Origin: Lentisphaerota bacterium
Lineage (GTDB): Bacteria; Verrucomicrobiota; Lentisphaeria; Victivallales; Victivallaceae
DNA: 64,000 bases
Reading direction: 5' to 3'
Assembly (NCBI GenBank): GCA_015061575.1
Contig: SUWF01000008.1
Coordinates: 25,514 to 89,513 of the forward strand
Both the position numbers and the translations under genes were made by a program. Below, one piece after another: positions 43,038 through 51,641 of the stretch. A model generated the notes under the pieces. The model searched no databases, had not been told where the DNA came from, and saw only the letters and a program-made list of their open reading frames with translations. Within the stretch, counting starts at the first letter, position 1. The number at the start of each line of letters is the position of its first letter.

Positions 43038-45239
43038 TTAAAAACCGATTTTGCCGTTGTTGTTTTGCTGTACCGGGAGCGATTTTTTGGCGCTGCTTTC
43101 CTGTTCCAACGCACTCAAACGGGCGGCGTTGGATACTTCATCAAGGTAGTACAAACTCTGGCGGACGGTGCGGAAATCGCCCGGGGTCAGATTTTCGATC
43201 GCATCCAATCTCCGGCGTTCAGCTTGGTTTAAACGGGTATGGAACATACGGCTGAAAAAGGTAAGTTTTCCGTAGTTATCCAGATAATCAAAACCCAGTT
43301 TAAAGGTGAACCGCCGCATGATCGCCGGATCCAGATTCTGCACAAAGTTGGTAGCGCCGATCATGATACCGTTGAAGTTTTCCATCTGAAACAAAAGTTC
43401 ATTGACTTGCGTAACTTCCCAGCTGCGGTTGGCCCGCTCGCGGCTCTGCACCAGACCGTCGATCTCGTCCAGAAAAAGTATGGCGTGTTCGGCTTCAGCC
43501 TGAGCAAATGCCGCCTTGATGTTGTGTTCAGTTCCGCCGACATACATCGACAAGAGGTCGCTGCCCATTCTGACCGCAACTTGGGTACTCAGTACGCTGC
43601 CGAGGTACTTGACAAATTCGGTTTTGCCGGTTCCGGGCGGGCCGGAAAGCAAGAGATTCATCCGGGGGCGGTCGGGTGAATTGCCCGCCGGATCATTCTG
43701 ATACTTGCGTACTGCTGAAACGATTTTTTCCAGCTCAATATCGCCCTTGATATTCAAGCCCTCCAGCGAATAATCCTTTGCCGGCAGGAGTTTGTCGTCC
43801 GAAAGTGTAATGTTGAGCAGTTCGCAATGCTGAGTCATCAGCCTTTCGACTGTATTACGGATTTCCGACTTTGCCGGAGCCAGTTTCTTGACATTGCTCA
43901 AGACTTTGGTGATGATCCCGGCATTGACATTATAGCGTTCGGCAAAAAATGCGGCGGTATTTTCATCAATCAGCGATTCCATCTGCATTTTCGTTATATT
44001 ATTCTGCCAAATGTTCTTACGCTGAATGGCGTTCAGCGGATCAAAACGGATCGAGTAATCAAAACGGCGGCGGCTGGATTCATCCAAAGCTTCGGCCGGG
44101 GTGTTGGTGATCCAGACCGTCGGAGTTTTGATGTTGTCAAGCACATCGTTGAGCATACCTTTGTCGCCGCTGACACTTTCCATGCCGCCGAAGAAAAACG
44201 GCATACCGCCCAAGCCGGAGTTGCCGCGGAGCATTTCATCGGCTTCGTCAACGATGATCAAACTGTTGGCCGGATCGACCTGTTTATCACAGATCTGCAA
44301 TGCCGCAAAGCGGAAATCCGGAGTACAGGTAGAGCGGTCGCGCTCTCTGGTATCCTGAGCGATTTGAAAACATTTTTTGCCGAGCTGTTGAGCCAGAGTG
44401 CGGGCAAAACTGGTTTTGCCGGTGCCGGGGGCGCCATAAAGCAGGATATTGGCTGAAGTGGCGGATGATTGGAGCAAATTCCGGATCATTTCGCCGTGCT
44501 TATTGGCCAGCTCGCCGTAAAAATCCCACGGCAGAACTTCTTCTTTGCAAAGTCTGAAATAACTGTTGTTCAGCGGTTCGTCAGTAACCCCGTTGAGAAA
44601 TCCAAATAACCGGAGGTTGAAATCAAAGTCATTATCAATGCAGCGATACCGGCGCAATTTTGCTTTGCAGTCCAGAGCCGTCATTACTTCGGATACTTCA
44701 CAGTCCAGGCACTTGGCTACAAAAACAGCTTTGTCGCTTTCAGTTGTATGGCGACTGTGATCATCAATGACGGTAAGCATATCGCTGCAGACAAAAGCCT
44801 GCACGAGCAAGATATTGGTTTCAAAGTCAGAAAGGTCAAAAGTCTTCTGCAGTTCAACCAGCTGCCGGGGGAAAACTTCGTTGGTATAGCGTTCAAGCGG
44901 ATATTTTTTCTGCAGTTTTTTGATTTCAGCAATAAGCATTCCCGCAAGGCGTTTGCGGGCATAAGCAAAGTTCCAGACTTCGCGGCAAATTTCTTCAGCA
45001 TCATCGGTAAAGTCCAACTGAGTGTGACGAGTTCGGGAGTTTTCCATACGGGCAATGGTTTTTTCGGGGAAGGCGGATTTGATTTTCTTTTCCCAGTCGC
45101 AATTTTCCAAAAGATCAGTAATGGGCTTGAATACTTCGCTATTTTGGACAGAACCAGAATGATTTTTCAGGAAATTTCCCAAAAACTCCAAAACTTTGGC
45201 AGTCTTCCAGCGTTCGATTTTTTCAACATACTTTTTCAT
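43038..45239 (-). CDS. Tandem AAA+ ATPase, CDC48/SpoVK-like
   Basis: 733 residues. AAA module 1: Walker A GAPGTGKTS at 269-277, Walker B LIIVDEADE near 327-335, and RRR with a sensor region ESSRRRFDYSIRFDP. AAA module 2: Walker A GPPGTGKT at 533-540, Walker B ILFLDEID at 587-594 and IGATNFVQNLDPAIMRRFTFK with Arg fingers. The first 230 residues are alpha-helical and charged with no named domain. The architecture is that of a double-ring unfoldase or remodelling ATPase. It has no operon partner and a sigma-54 type promoter. Target unknown. Confidence 0.82.
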   Translation of the reverse strand: MKKYVEKIERWKTAKVLEFLGNFLKNHSGSVQNSEVFKPITDLLENCDWEKKIKSAFPEKTIARMENSRTRHTQLDFTDDAEEICREVWNFAYARKRLAGMLIAEIKKLQKKYPLERYTNEVFPRQLVELQKTFDLSDFETNILLVQAFVCSDMLTVIDDHSRHTTESDKAVFVAKCLDCEVSEVMTALDCKAKLRRYRCIDNDFDFNLRLFGFLNGVTDEPLNNSYFRLCKEEVLPWDFYGELANKHGEMIRNLLQSSATSANILLYGAPGTGKTSFARTLAQQLGKKCFQIAQDTRERDRSTCTPDFRFAALQICDKQVDPANSLIIVDEADEMLRGNSGLGGMPFFFGGMESVSGDKGMLNDVLDNIKTPTVWITNTPAEALDESSRRRFDYSIRFDPLNAIQRKNIWQNNITKMQMESLIDENTAAFFAERYNVNAGIITKVLSNVKKLAPAKSEIRNTVERLMTQHCELLNITLSDDKLLPAKDYSLEGLNIKGDIELEKIVSAVRKYQNDPAGNSPDRPRMNLLLSGPPGTGKTEFVKYLGSVLSTQVAVRMGSDLLSMYVGGTEHNIKAAFAQAEAEHAILFLDEIDGLVQSRERANRSWEVTQVNELLFQMENFNGIMIGATNFVQNLDPAIMRRFTFKLGFDYLDNYGKLTFFSRMFHTRLNQAERRRLDAIENLTPGDFRTVRQSLYYLDEVSNAARLSALEQESSAKKSLPVQQNNNGKIGF

Positions 45240-45296
45240 AAAACACCTCTCTATTAATCGTACTTGGCTATATTAACAAAATTTTATTGATAGTAA

Positions 45297-45313
45297 AGCA
45301 AAAAGTGTGCCAA
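45297..45313 (-). promoter_or_regulatory. Sigma-54 type promoter before the tandem AAA+ gene
   Basis: Minus strand reads TTGGCACACTTTTTGCT, matching the -24/-12 consensus TGGCAC-N5-TTGCW: GG at 45311-45310 and GC at 45299-45298 separated by exactly 10 bases. Start predicted near 45287, giving a leader of about 48 bases to ATG 45239. Confidence 0.7.
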
Positions 45314-45385
45314 AATGTAAAAAGGTGCTTAAATTTAAAAAAATGACAATAAAATCCCCCTGAATATAAAAAATATTGGTCAAAA

Positions 45386-45398
45386 AATGATTATCATT
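45386..45398. promoter_or_regulatory. AATGAT-T-ATCATT palindrome upstream of the sigma-54 promoter
   Basis: Perfect 13-bp palindrome, about 105 bases upstream of the predicted start, the usual place for an enhancer-binding protein. It resembles a half Fur box but is too short to call so. Confidence 0.4.
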
Positions 45399-45429
45399 GT
45401 TCAAATATTGATTTTTTGCTGCAGTGCAT

Positions 45430-45470
45430 AAAAAATTCCCCGCTGACAGGAAAAGCATCCGTCAGGGGGG
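45430..45470 (-). terminator. Terminator of the ThuA/PHP/EamA operon
   Basis: CCCC-CTGAC pairs with GTCAG-GGGG with one unpaired base and a 13-base loop. On the minus strand it is followed by AATTTTTT. It lies 46 bases after the ThuA-like stop at 45516. Confidence 0.82.
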
Positions 45471-45515
45471 AGCAAGAATAAATTTGCAGCCGGGTATTGC
45501 CGGGAACTTCCGGGG

Positions 45516-46181
45516 TTAAGCTTGCTTGCACAGATAGTTGATCATGGCGGTTATATTATTGATCAACGCTGGCGAAGTGGTTACTTCCGGACAATGTCCG
45601 GGCAGAAAATTGAGCAGTTTTCCGCCCCACGGTGTGATCGTTTCCCAGCACTGCGCATAGACGCCTTCACTGATAAAAGTATCCATCAGGATCATCGCCG
45701 GAGCTACCTGTTCAAGTTCGGTATAGATTTCATCCGCCGGTAATTCCATAGCTTGCAGATCACATATCAGCGGATGGCGCACTTTGCAGATGCGCACGTT
45801 ATAGGGCTTGACCGGATGTACAGAATTGGGGACGTTATCCGGATCGCCGGGGCGCACCCAGCGGAAGCCCGGCAGCTGGCGCCACCAATCCCATTGCCAG
45901 AACGCAGCACTGGAACCATGCAGCAAAAGCATATTGCGGCCTTGCATCAAATAGTTTTTCAGCCTGATTTCAGCTGCCGGGCCGGGATGATTCTGATTGC
46001 AGGTATTGCCGATCATATTCAATATCAAAAGTTCGCAATCATCCGGCCAGTTGGAATTTTCCAATATGTCGAACTGATTTTCATAAAAGGTGATTTGGTT
46101 CTGCAGCATTTGCGGCAATGATCCAAAGATGTTTTTGCCGCAGTGCTTGCCGAAGTGATCGTCTGCAAAAAAGTATATCAT
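45516..46181 (-). CDS. ThuA-like domain protein
   Basis: 221 residues without signal. LLILNMIGNTCNQNHPGPAAEIRLKNYLMQGRNMLLLHGSSAAFWQWDWWRQLPGFRW is the ThuA/trehalose-utilisation pattern (glutamine-amidotransferase-like fold), and VHPVKPYNVRICKVRHPLICDLQAMELPADEIYTELEQ continues it. Last gene of an operon with PHP and EamA genes, 3 bases from the PHP stop. ThuA proteins are linked to disaccharide catabolism, possibly 3-keto-glycoside steps. Confidence 0.78.
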   Translation of the reverse strand: MIYFFADDHFGKHCGKNIFGSLPQMLQNQITFYENQFDILENSNWPDDCELLILNMIGNTCNQNHPGPAAEIRLKNYLMQGRNMLLLHGSSAAFWQWDWWRQLPGFRWVRPGDPDNVPNSVHPVKPYNVRICKVRHPLICDLQAMELPADEIYTELEQVAPAMILMDTFISEGVYAQCWETITPWGGKLLNFLPGHCPEVTTSPALINNITAMINYLCKQA

Positions 46182-46184
46182 ATT

Positions 46185-47081
46185 TTACCTGCAATATTCA
46201 AATACCGGACTCCAGGCATAGCGGCCGCGGACATCTTTGATGCGGCAGCGGAAACGCAGCTCATCCGGCAGTTTACGTTTGCTTATATCCTGTTGCATAC
46301 TGGTGGTCAAGCGGTAGTCGCCGCGAGCGGGCACATCGACCTGACAGAGCGTATAGCCGGTGGCTTTTTCGCCGATCAGGATGGCTTCTTCCACTTCGCT
46401 GAATTCAGCTTCAAAAACACCGTTCTGAAAACTCAAGCGGGTAAATTCCGGGCCTTGAGTGGAGTAAAAACTGCCCGCTTTCAGCGCCTGCATAATCGTT
46501 TCCGGCTGGCGGTCGGCGGCAGCGATCATAGTCCAGCCGCCAAACAATTCAGCCGAAGTGTGCGTATCATCCACCGCCAGCGCCGGGTAGATGAGATGCA
46601 TATCGGTCAATTCGTTCCAGATGGTTTCGCTGTTTTCTTTGCCGATGTAGCGGCAGCTGGAGTTGTACACTTCGATCCCGGCCAGTCCGTTGAGCTCTGC
46701 TATATCCCGGGAAGTTATACCGCACCATGCCGGATGCGCACAAAAAATTGCGCCATTGACGCTGTTGACAGCATCGATCGCTGCCTGCGCAGTGGCAAAT
46801 TCGCCGGGAAAATCCTGCGGCACATCCAATGCCAGCAAATGCCATATCGTGCCGTGCGGCCCGGTTGGATGCAGTTCAATGCCGGAAATCAGCGTCATAT
46901 TGCAGCTGTCATAAGTATTGATGGGGTTGGTTTTTTTGTGATCAGTAAAGGCAAAGACCTCAAAACCGTTATCGGCATAAAGTTTGATGATCTCCTGCGG
47001 AGCATATTGACCGTCCGAAACGGTACTGTGATTGTGCAGCGCCGCTTTGAATACCGGCAAATCTTTTCCGAAAAAGTGCAT
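46185..47081 (-). CDS. PHP-domain phosphoesterase-like protein
   Basis: 298 residues. The PHP motifs are H16-x-H18 (ALHNHSTVSDG), D47-H48 (FAFTDHKK), GIELHPTGPHG and FCAHPAWCGI, with the late AVDDTHT for the last metal ligands. This arrangement binds a trinuclear metal centre for phosphoester hydrolysis or related hydrolytic chemistry. The C-terminal 60 residues add a beta-rich end. It lies between EamA- and ThuA-type genes with tight spacing. Its substrate is probably a sugar phosphate or small cyclic phosphate. Confidence 0.82.
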   Translation of the reverse strand: MHFFGKDLPVFKAALHNHSTVSDGQYAPQEIIKLYADNGFEVFAFTDHKKTNPINTYDSCNMTLISGIELHPTGPHGTIWHLLALDVPQDFPGEFATAQAAIDAVNSVNGAIFCAHPAWCGITSRDIAELNGLAGIEVYNSSCRYIGKENSETIWNELTDMHLIYPALAVDDTHTSAELFGGWTMIAAADRQPETIMQALKAGSFYSTQGPEFTRLSFQNGVFEAEFSEVEEAILIGEKATGYTLCQVDVPARGDYRLTTSMQQDISKRKLPDELRFRCRIKDVRGRYAWSPVFEYCR

Positions 47082-47096
47082 GACAGCTCTCCTGTT

Positions 47097-47954
47097 TTAT
47101 AAACTTAAAAGCAATATGGCGATCGCTCCCAATATAAAAGCGAGGCCTTTGCCGAAAGTTAATTTTTCTTTTAGCAGCACAATACCCAATGCGCCGGTGA
47201 CCAGAAAGCTCATCTGCGATATCGGCAGCACCACCGATGCTTCGCCCAGTTTGGTGGCCAGCGCCATAGTTATTACAATGCCCGTAACCAGCGATCCGGA
47301 AAATCCGCCCAGGAAGAAAAGATTTTTCCAATCCGTTTTGCTGTAGGGCAGCAGCGAGCGCTCACGCCAGAAAGCGTACAACACTCCGCCGAAGATCCAG
47401 AACAAGCTGTTGATCACCACCACATATTTATCGCTGGCACCGTGCTGGAATCCGTAACGGTAACTCAAGCCCATACCGGCGCGCATCAGCGAAGCAACGA
47501 TCATGATGATAAACGGCCAATTCAACCGGCTCCGGCTCCGGTCGGCGCTGCGGGGGACAAAAGCGCATACCGCAGCGCAGGCGCAGGCGATCCCGCAATA
47601 TTGCACCAGCGAGATATTTTCGTTCAACAGCAGCGCAGCTCCGATAGTCACCGGCACCAGATTGAGCCGGTAGATCGTTGAACATACTCCGGCATCCAGC
47701 GAGCGCATGGCATCGAGCATAAGCAGATTTCCGCCCAGCGAGAAGAATCCGGATATGGCGCCCCAAATCAACGTCTGCTGCCACGAAAGCGGGGCGGGAC
47801 TGTTCAGCGCAAAAATCAGTGTCACTATCAACCACACCACGCCGACGACCGAAATAAAAAATCCGTTGCCCCGGTTTTTCCCGGCAAAAAATTTGAATAA
47901 AAGATCATTTCCGGCGGCAAACAACATGCACGCCAACGCCCAGAAAACTGCCAT
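47097..47954 (-). CDS. EamA/DMT-family membrane transporter
   Basis: 285 residues with ten apolar helices in two repeats of five, the EamA layout. LLPFKFF-like starts, GGNLLMLDAMRSLDAGVCSTIYRLNLVPVTIGAALLLNENISLVQYCGIACACAAVCAFV (end of repeat 1) and LPISQMSFLVTGALGIVLLKEKLTFGKGLAFILGAIAILLL (end of repeat 2) are the family pattern. It may import or export a sugar or metabolite handled by the adjacent PHP and ThuA proteins. First gene of a three-gene operon. Confidence 0.85.
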   Translation of the reverse strand: MAVFWALACMLFAAGNDLLFKFFAGKNRGNGFFISVVGVVWLIVTLIFALNSPAPLSWQQTLIWGAISGFFSLGGNLLMLDAMRSLDAGVCSTIYRLNLVPVTIGAALLLNENISLVQYCGIACACAAVCAFVPRSADRSRSRLNWPFIIMIVASLMRAGMGLSYRYGFQHGASDKYVVVINSLFWIFGGVLYAFWRERSLLPYSKTDWKNLFFLGGFSGSLVTGIVITMALATKLGEASVVLPISQMSFLVTGALGIVLLKEKLTFGKGLAFILGAIAILLLSL

Positions 47955-48053
47955 AAATAAATACCCTTTCCAAATAAAAAAAACGGCATTGTAAAAACAC
48001 CGTCCTTTAATATATATCAGATAAGGATTTTTGCAATAATTTTAAGATGTTTT

Positions 48054-49019
48054 TCAGCGTTCAAAAAGCTTTTCGGCTTCGAGGTAATCTTTCAATATAA
48101 GATTGGTTCCCAGCTGGCGGTGGATCTCTTGGGAACGCACGGCATCATCGTCCAGGCGGCTGATGCAGATTGCGCCCAATTCAACAGCGGCAGCAATTTC
48201 GCTGCGGCCATCGCCGATGATCAGCAGATTTTCCGGCCGGATATGGTCAGTTTGGCAGAGTTTGCGCATGATCTCCACTTTGGGTTGTTTTTCATCCCAG
48301 GTCGAACCGCAAAAGCGTTCGAGCAGTTTGCCGGGGCCGATTTCGTAACCCAGAACAGCGACTTCTTCTGCCATAGACCCCTGAGCATTACCGCAGGGAT
48401 CATACTCTACGACTGCACCGGTAACGAAGTAGTTTTTTACGCCGTTCTGGTGCAGAAATCGCATGAAATCCATACTGCCCGGCACCTGCCAGGCGGCGGG
48501 ATTTTGGCGGGCGGAAGCCAGATTTTCGTTGCGGCTCATTTCCAGCAGCAATATTTCGTAGGCCCGGAACAAGGCGGAGGCCTGCTGCGCTATTCGGGCA
48601 GATTCTTCTGCGCTTTCGGCGGAAGAATCAAAACGTTCCCGGCCCTGCCAGATAGCCTGAATGATTTTTTCGTTCAGTTCGCTGCTTTGCCCGGTCAATC
48701 TTCTGGCCATGCGCAATGCCCATTCCATCTGAGTCAGCGCCGAGAGTCCGGCGGATTCAATGGCAAAACGGCGGGCTTCTGCAAAATCTTCATGGCGATG
48801 CCGGAGGATCTGTGCCGCAACTTCCCGGGCGTTACCCTGAAACATGCCGTAACGGGCCACGGCACCATTGACCAGCGCCATAACTGGCACCCAATCACGG
48901 ATCAGCGAGTGAGTGCCGTCAATATCGTGGAATACATGAGATATCCGGCGGGGAGTAAAAGCATTGACGGTTTCAATATTTTTGCAGTTATGCGCAAGCG
49001 GAGTTTTTATTGTCAGCAT
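48054..49019 (-). CDS. HAD-superfamily hydrolase
   Basis: 321 residues. D32-x-D34 in HVFHDIDGTHSLIRDW is the catalytic DxDGT motif, followed by a helical cap of about 130 residues, then NYFVTGAVVEYDPCG (motif 2, T in ITG-like position), KVEIMRKL (Lys) and LLIIGDGRSEIAAAVELGAICI (motif 4, GDGxSE). It is a phosphatase or phosphoglycolate-like enzyme of unknown substrate. It lies upstream on the same strand as the EamA operon, with a weak hairpin between. Confidence 0.82.
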   Translation of the reverse strand: MLTIKTPLAHNCKNIETVNAFTPRRISHVFHDIDGTHSLIRDWVPVMALVNGAVARYGMFQGNAREVAAQILRHRHEDFAEARRFAIESAGLSALTQMEWALRMARRLTGQSSELNEKIIQAIWQGRERFDSSAESAEESARIAQQASALFRAYEILLLEMSRNENLASARQNPAAWQVPGSMDFMRFLHQNGVKNYFVTGAVVEYDPCGNAQGSMAEEVAVLGYEIGPGKLLERFCGSTWDEKQPKVEIMRKLCQTDHIRPENLLIIGDGRSEIAAAVELGAICISRLDDDAVRSQEIHRQLGTNLILKDYLEAEKLFER

Positions 49020-49294
49020 GAGCGTGTCGATTCTCCTGTTCTTTGCGGCAGCTTTTACAGTTGGTTTGCCGATTGATCATACATAAATATTTCTTTTTTG
49101 ACCGGATAACTTACAATATACAAGAGTCATGAAATTTGCAAGTTTTGATGCCCGGTAAGATATAGCAGCAGCGTAAAAACAGCCAAACAGCACAGTTTTA
49201 TCAACACAGTTTGTAGTTTGAGCGGCTAAAAATATTGCATTTTTTATTTTCAGCTGTATCTTAAATATGGAGTTGATCAACCTCAAGAGTTTTT

Positions 49295-50359
49295 ATGAAT
49301 AAGAGCAAAACAGAATCTTTGGCGGATGCATCTGCCCGGGCTTATATTTCTGAAGTCATCCAGCAGCTTGCGCCGGGCGAACGGCTGCCGGGAATGCGGA
49401 CTATGATCCGGAATTCCGGGGTAGGGCGCATCCGGTTGGAGCGGATCCTTAAAGAGCTGGAAGTTCGCAATGTTATCGAAGTCAGAGAGCGCAGCGGGCG
49501 TTACCGTCAGCGTCAGGTGTCGGTTCCACCAATATTGTTTATTCACTTTTCGCAGCGTCCGATCGTAGAATGTGCCAATGGTTTTATTGGCGGAGCTGTG
49601 CAAATATTGCGCCGCCACGCCGAAGAAAGCGGTCACACTCTTGCCATGCTCAACGCCCGGGATATGCCGCTGACGGAACTGGCAGCGATCCTCCAGCGCG
49701 ACAACATCCATCAGGCGTTTGTATTTGGAGCCGATACGGCAGCGGTAACTGAATTGATTGCAAAGTATGTGCCATTTACCGTTTCGCTGCTGCCCCGGCA
49801 CTGCGCAGCGCTGGGCAGCGAACTGCGGGATTCTCCGGATATGACGATAATACAGTTGAAATATCTTTTTCAGTGCGGCTACCGGCGCATCGGTTATATA
49901 CATAATGTGGAAAAAGACTGGTCAACGTCGCCAGTGCAGCTTCAACGCTTGCTGGATTATTACCGGATCATGGCCGAAAGCGGTTTGAAAATCGAACCGG
50001 AATGGGTTTTTTACTGCGGTTATAACTGGGAATACTTCAACAGCCGCATGTACGAACTGATGAAGAGCCGCCGTCCGGTGGAAGCCTTGATCGTGCCGGG
50101 GAGCAGTTTGCGTTATGTGTATCGTTTTTGTGCCAACAACGGTCTTGCCGTGGGCAAAGATCTGGCGGTGATGTGTTGCGATGACACGGAGCCGGATCTG
50201 CATCCCCGTGCCACGACCGTGACCAATTCGCCCCGTGAAATCGGCGAACAAGTCTGGCAGATAATGCAAAAATCGTTGACTCAAGAGCCGATCCGGGAAG
50301 TGACCAACTTAAAGATAATAACCGGCGAAACAGTTCCGCATCAAAACTTCATAGAATAA
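49295..50359 (+). CDS. GntR winged-helix plus LacI-type sensor regulator
   Basis: 354 residues. The N-terminal 75 residues form a GntR wing (LAPGERLPGMRTMIRNSGVGRIRLERILKELEVRNVIEVRERSGRY). The rest is a LacI/GalR-like sugar sensor (Peripla_BP_3 type): FGADTAAVTELI, TIIQLKYLFQCGYRRIGYIHNVEKDW, AVMCCDDTEPDLHPRATTVTNSPREIGEQ. It transcribes divergently from the HAD gene and convergently towards the dehydrogenase cluster. It likely senses a sugar. Confidence 0.82.
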   Translation: MNKSKTESLADASARAYISEVIQQLAPGERLPGMRTMIRNSGVGRIRLERILKELEVRNVIEVRERSGRYRQRQVSVPPILFIHFSQRPIVECANGFIGGAVQILRRHAEESGHTLAMLNARDMPLTELAAILQRDNIHQAFVFGADTAAVTELIAKYVPFTVSLLPRHCAALGSELRDSPDMTIIQLKYLFQCGYRRIGYIHNVEKDWSTSPVQLQRLLDYYRIMAESGLKIEPEWVFYCGYNWEYFNSRMYELMKSRRPVEALIVPGSSLRYVYRFCANNGLAVGKDLAVMCCDDTEPDLHPRATTVTNSPREIGEQVWQIMQKSLTQEPIREVTNLKIITGETVPHQNFIE

Positions 50360-50433
50360 AGAAACAGTCGGTTCCGTCCGACATCCCCAAAAAACGAGCA
50401 AAATCTGCCCGGAAAATGTGCATCAAATCTTCA

Positions 50434-50503
50434 GCACGCCCATACTCAAAGCTATTACAGCAGTCGCGGCTGCGTACCAACTTACCGAGTATTCCGGGCG
50501 TGC
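50434..50503. other. Structured element between convergent genes
   Basis: GCACGCCC-ATACTC (50434-50447) pairs with GAGTAT-TCC-GGGCGTGC (50487-50503), a 14-bp stem with a 3-base bulge, and encloses a smaller GCAG/CTGC stem-loop. There is no T tract. It may stop both converging transcripts or be an unrecognised RNA motif. Confidence 0.5.
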
Positions 50504-50518
50504 GCTTGGCAAATTATG

Positions 50519-51631
50519 TCAGGCTTGCTGGAAAATTTTGTCCCAGGTTTCAGCCAGACCGTTATTGATTCTTACGCCGTCGGATTCTCTTATGGTGTAG
50601 GCGGTTTCCGGCAGCGTTGTGATGGCGGCTTTTTTATGCAGTTCGGTGATAAAATGCACATGTTCCTGCGCAATTTCCGGAGTACATATAAACTGTTCGG
50701 GATTATTGATGCGGTTGATCACTGCATCGAACATCGGCCGGTGGAAAGATTGACAGGGACTCTGATATTCGGTTAATTCCTTGCCACTGCCGTCAAAAAC
50801 CTGCCAGTTGCTGTTTTCGGTGAATTTTATCATGCCATTGCTGCATTCCCAAACGATCTGCGGTGCGCAATTTTCCGCACAGCAGTGCGTGAACATCGCC
50901 AAGCCATCGGCTCCGTTGGCTTGAAATCTGACTATACCGGTATCAAACATTTCAATGTCGCGCGACCGGCTTAATTCTCCGCTGATGATTTCCGGATGCG
51001 CCGCTGAGTCCATGCTGGTGCCTGCCAGAAAAAGCGCCAGATTTATGTAGTGGGCAAAAGCATTGCAAAATGGTGAATCCAAGATGGTCGTGCGTCTGCC
51101 AAGCTCTTTGCCAGCCCAGTTGTTGCGCTGATAATAAGCGTTGCCGCGTGCCCAGCGCCCCATTACTTTGATCTTTTTTACGCTGCCCAGTACGCCGGAA
51201 AGCAACAGTTGCTTGATTTTGTGCATTCCCGGTTCGTATGAGTGCTGAAAACCAACTGCCACAAAACGGCCAGCTGCATTGCGTGCTGCAATAAGCTCCT
51301 GCACGTCACTCATTGAGCCGGCCAATGGTTTTTCGACCATAACATTGCAGTTGTGCTTTAAGGCTTCAATCGCCAGCGGGGCGTGACTTTCGATCCCCAC
51401 CGGCAGGCAGATCAGATCGCAGTGCGGCTCCATAGTGTAGATTTGAGCAGCATCTTTGACTATTTTTGCACCGTGTTTTTCCAGATTTTCGATGCGGTCA
51501 AGGCATTTTTCCGGAGCGACTTCGGCCGCTGCAATCAGTTCAATACGTTTTTCTTCCACCAGACGGCAGAGGTGTTCCATATACACATAACCATAACCGC
51601 CAACGCCGATAAGGGCAACTTTTATACTCAT
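50519..51631 (-). CDS. Gfo/Idh/MocA-family oxidoreductase
   Basis: 370 residues. The Rossmann start KVALIGVGGYGYVYMEHLCRL (GxGGxG) binds NAD(P); the segment HCDLICLPVGIESHAPLAIEALKHNCNVMVEKPLAG contains the catalytic-region EKP. The C-terminal alpha/beta dehydrogenase fold follows. It acts on a sugar or cyclitol. Last gene of the minus-strand cluster C, 10 bases from the next dehydrogenase, and probably works in series with it. AAGGAG before the start. Confidence 0.88.
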   Translation of the reverse strand: MSIKVALIGVGGYGYVYMEHLCRLVEEKRIELIAAAEVAPEKCLDRIENLEKHGAKIVKDAAQIYTMEPHCDLICLPVGIESHAPLAIEALKHNCNVMVEKPLAGSMSDVQELIAARNAAGRFVAVGFQHSYEPGMHKIKQLLLSGVLGSVKKIKVMGRWARGNAYYQRNNWAGKELGRRTTILDSPFCNAFAHYINLALFLAGTSMDSAAHPEIISGELSRSRDIEMFDTGIVRFQANGADGLAMFTHCCAENCAPQIVWECSNGMIKFTENSNWQVFDGSGKELTEYQSPCQSFHRPMFDAVINRINNPEQFICTPEIAQEHVHFITELHKKAAITTLPETAYTIRESDGVRINNGLAETWDKIFQQA

Positions 51632-51641
51632 AATAAACTCC

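Noticed and set aside
45386..45398. Fur box
   Set aside because: Only 13 bp of dyad; not the 19-bp 9-1-9 site, and no iron gene is adjacent.
50434..50503. Integron attC site
   Set aside because: The stem lacks the conserved core sites of attC and no integrase is near.
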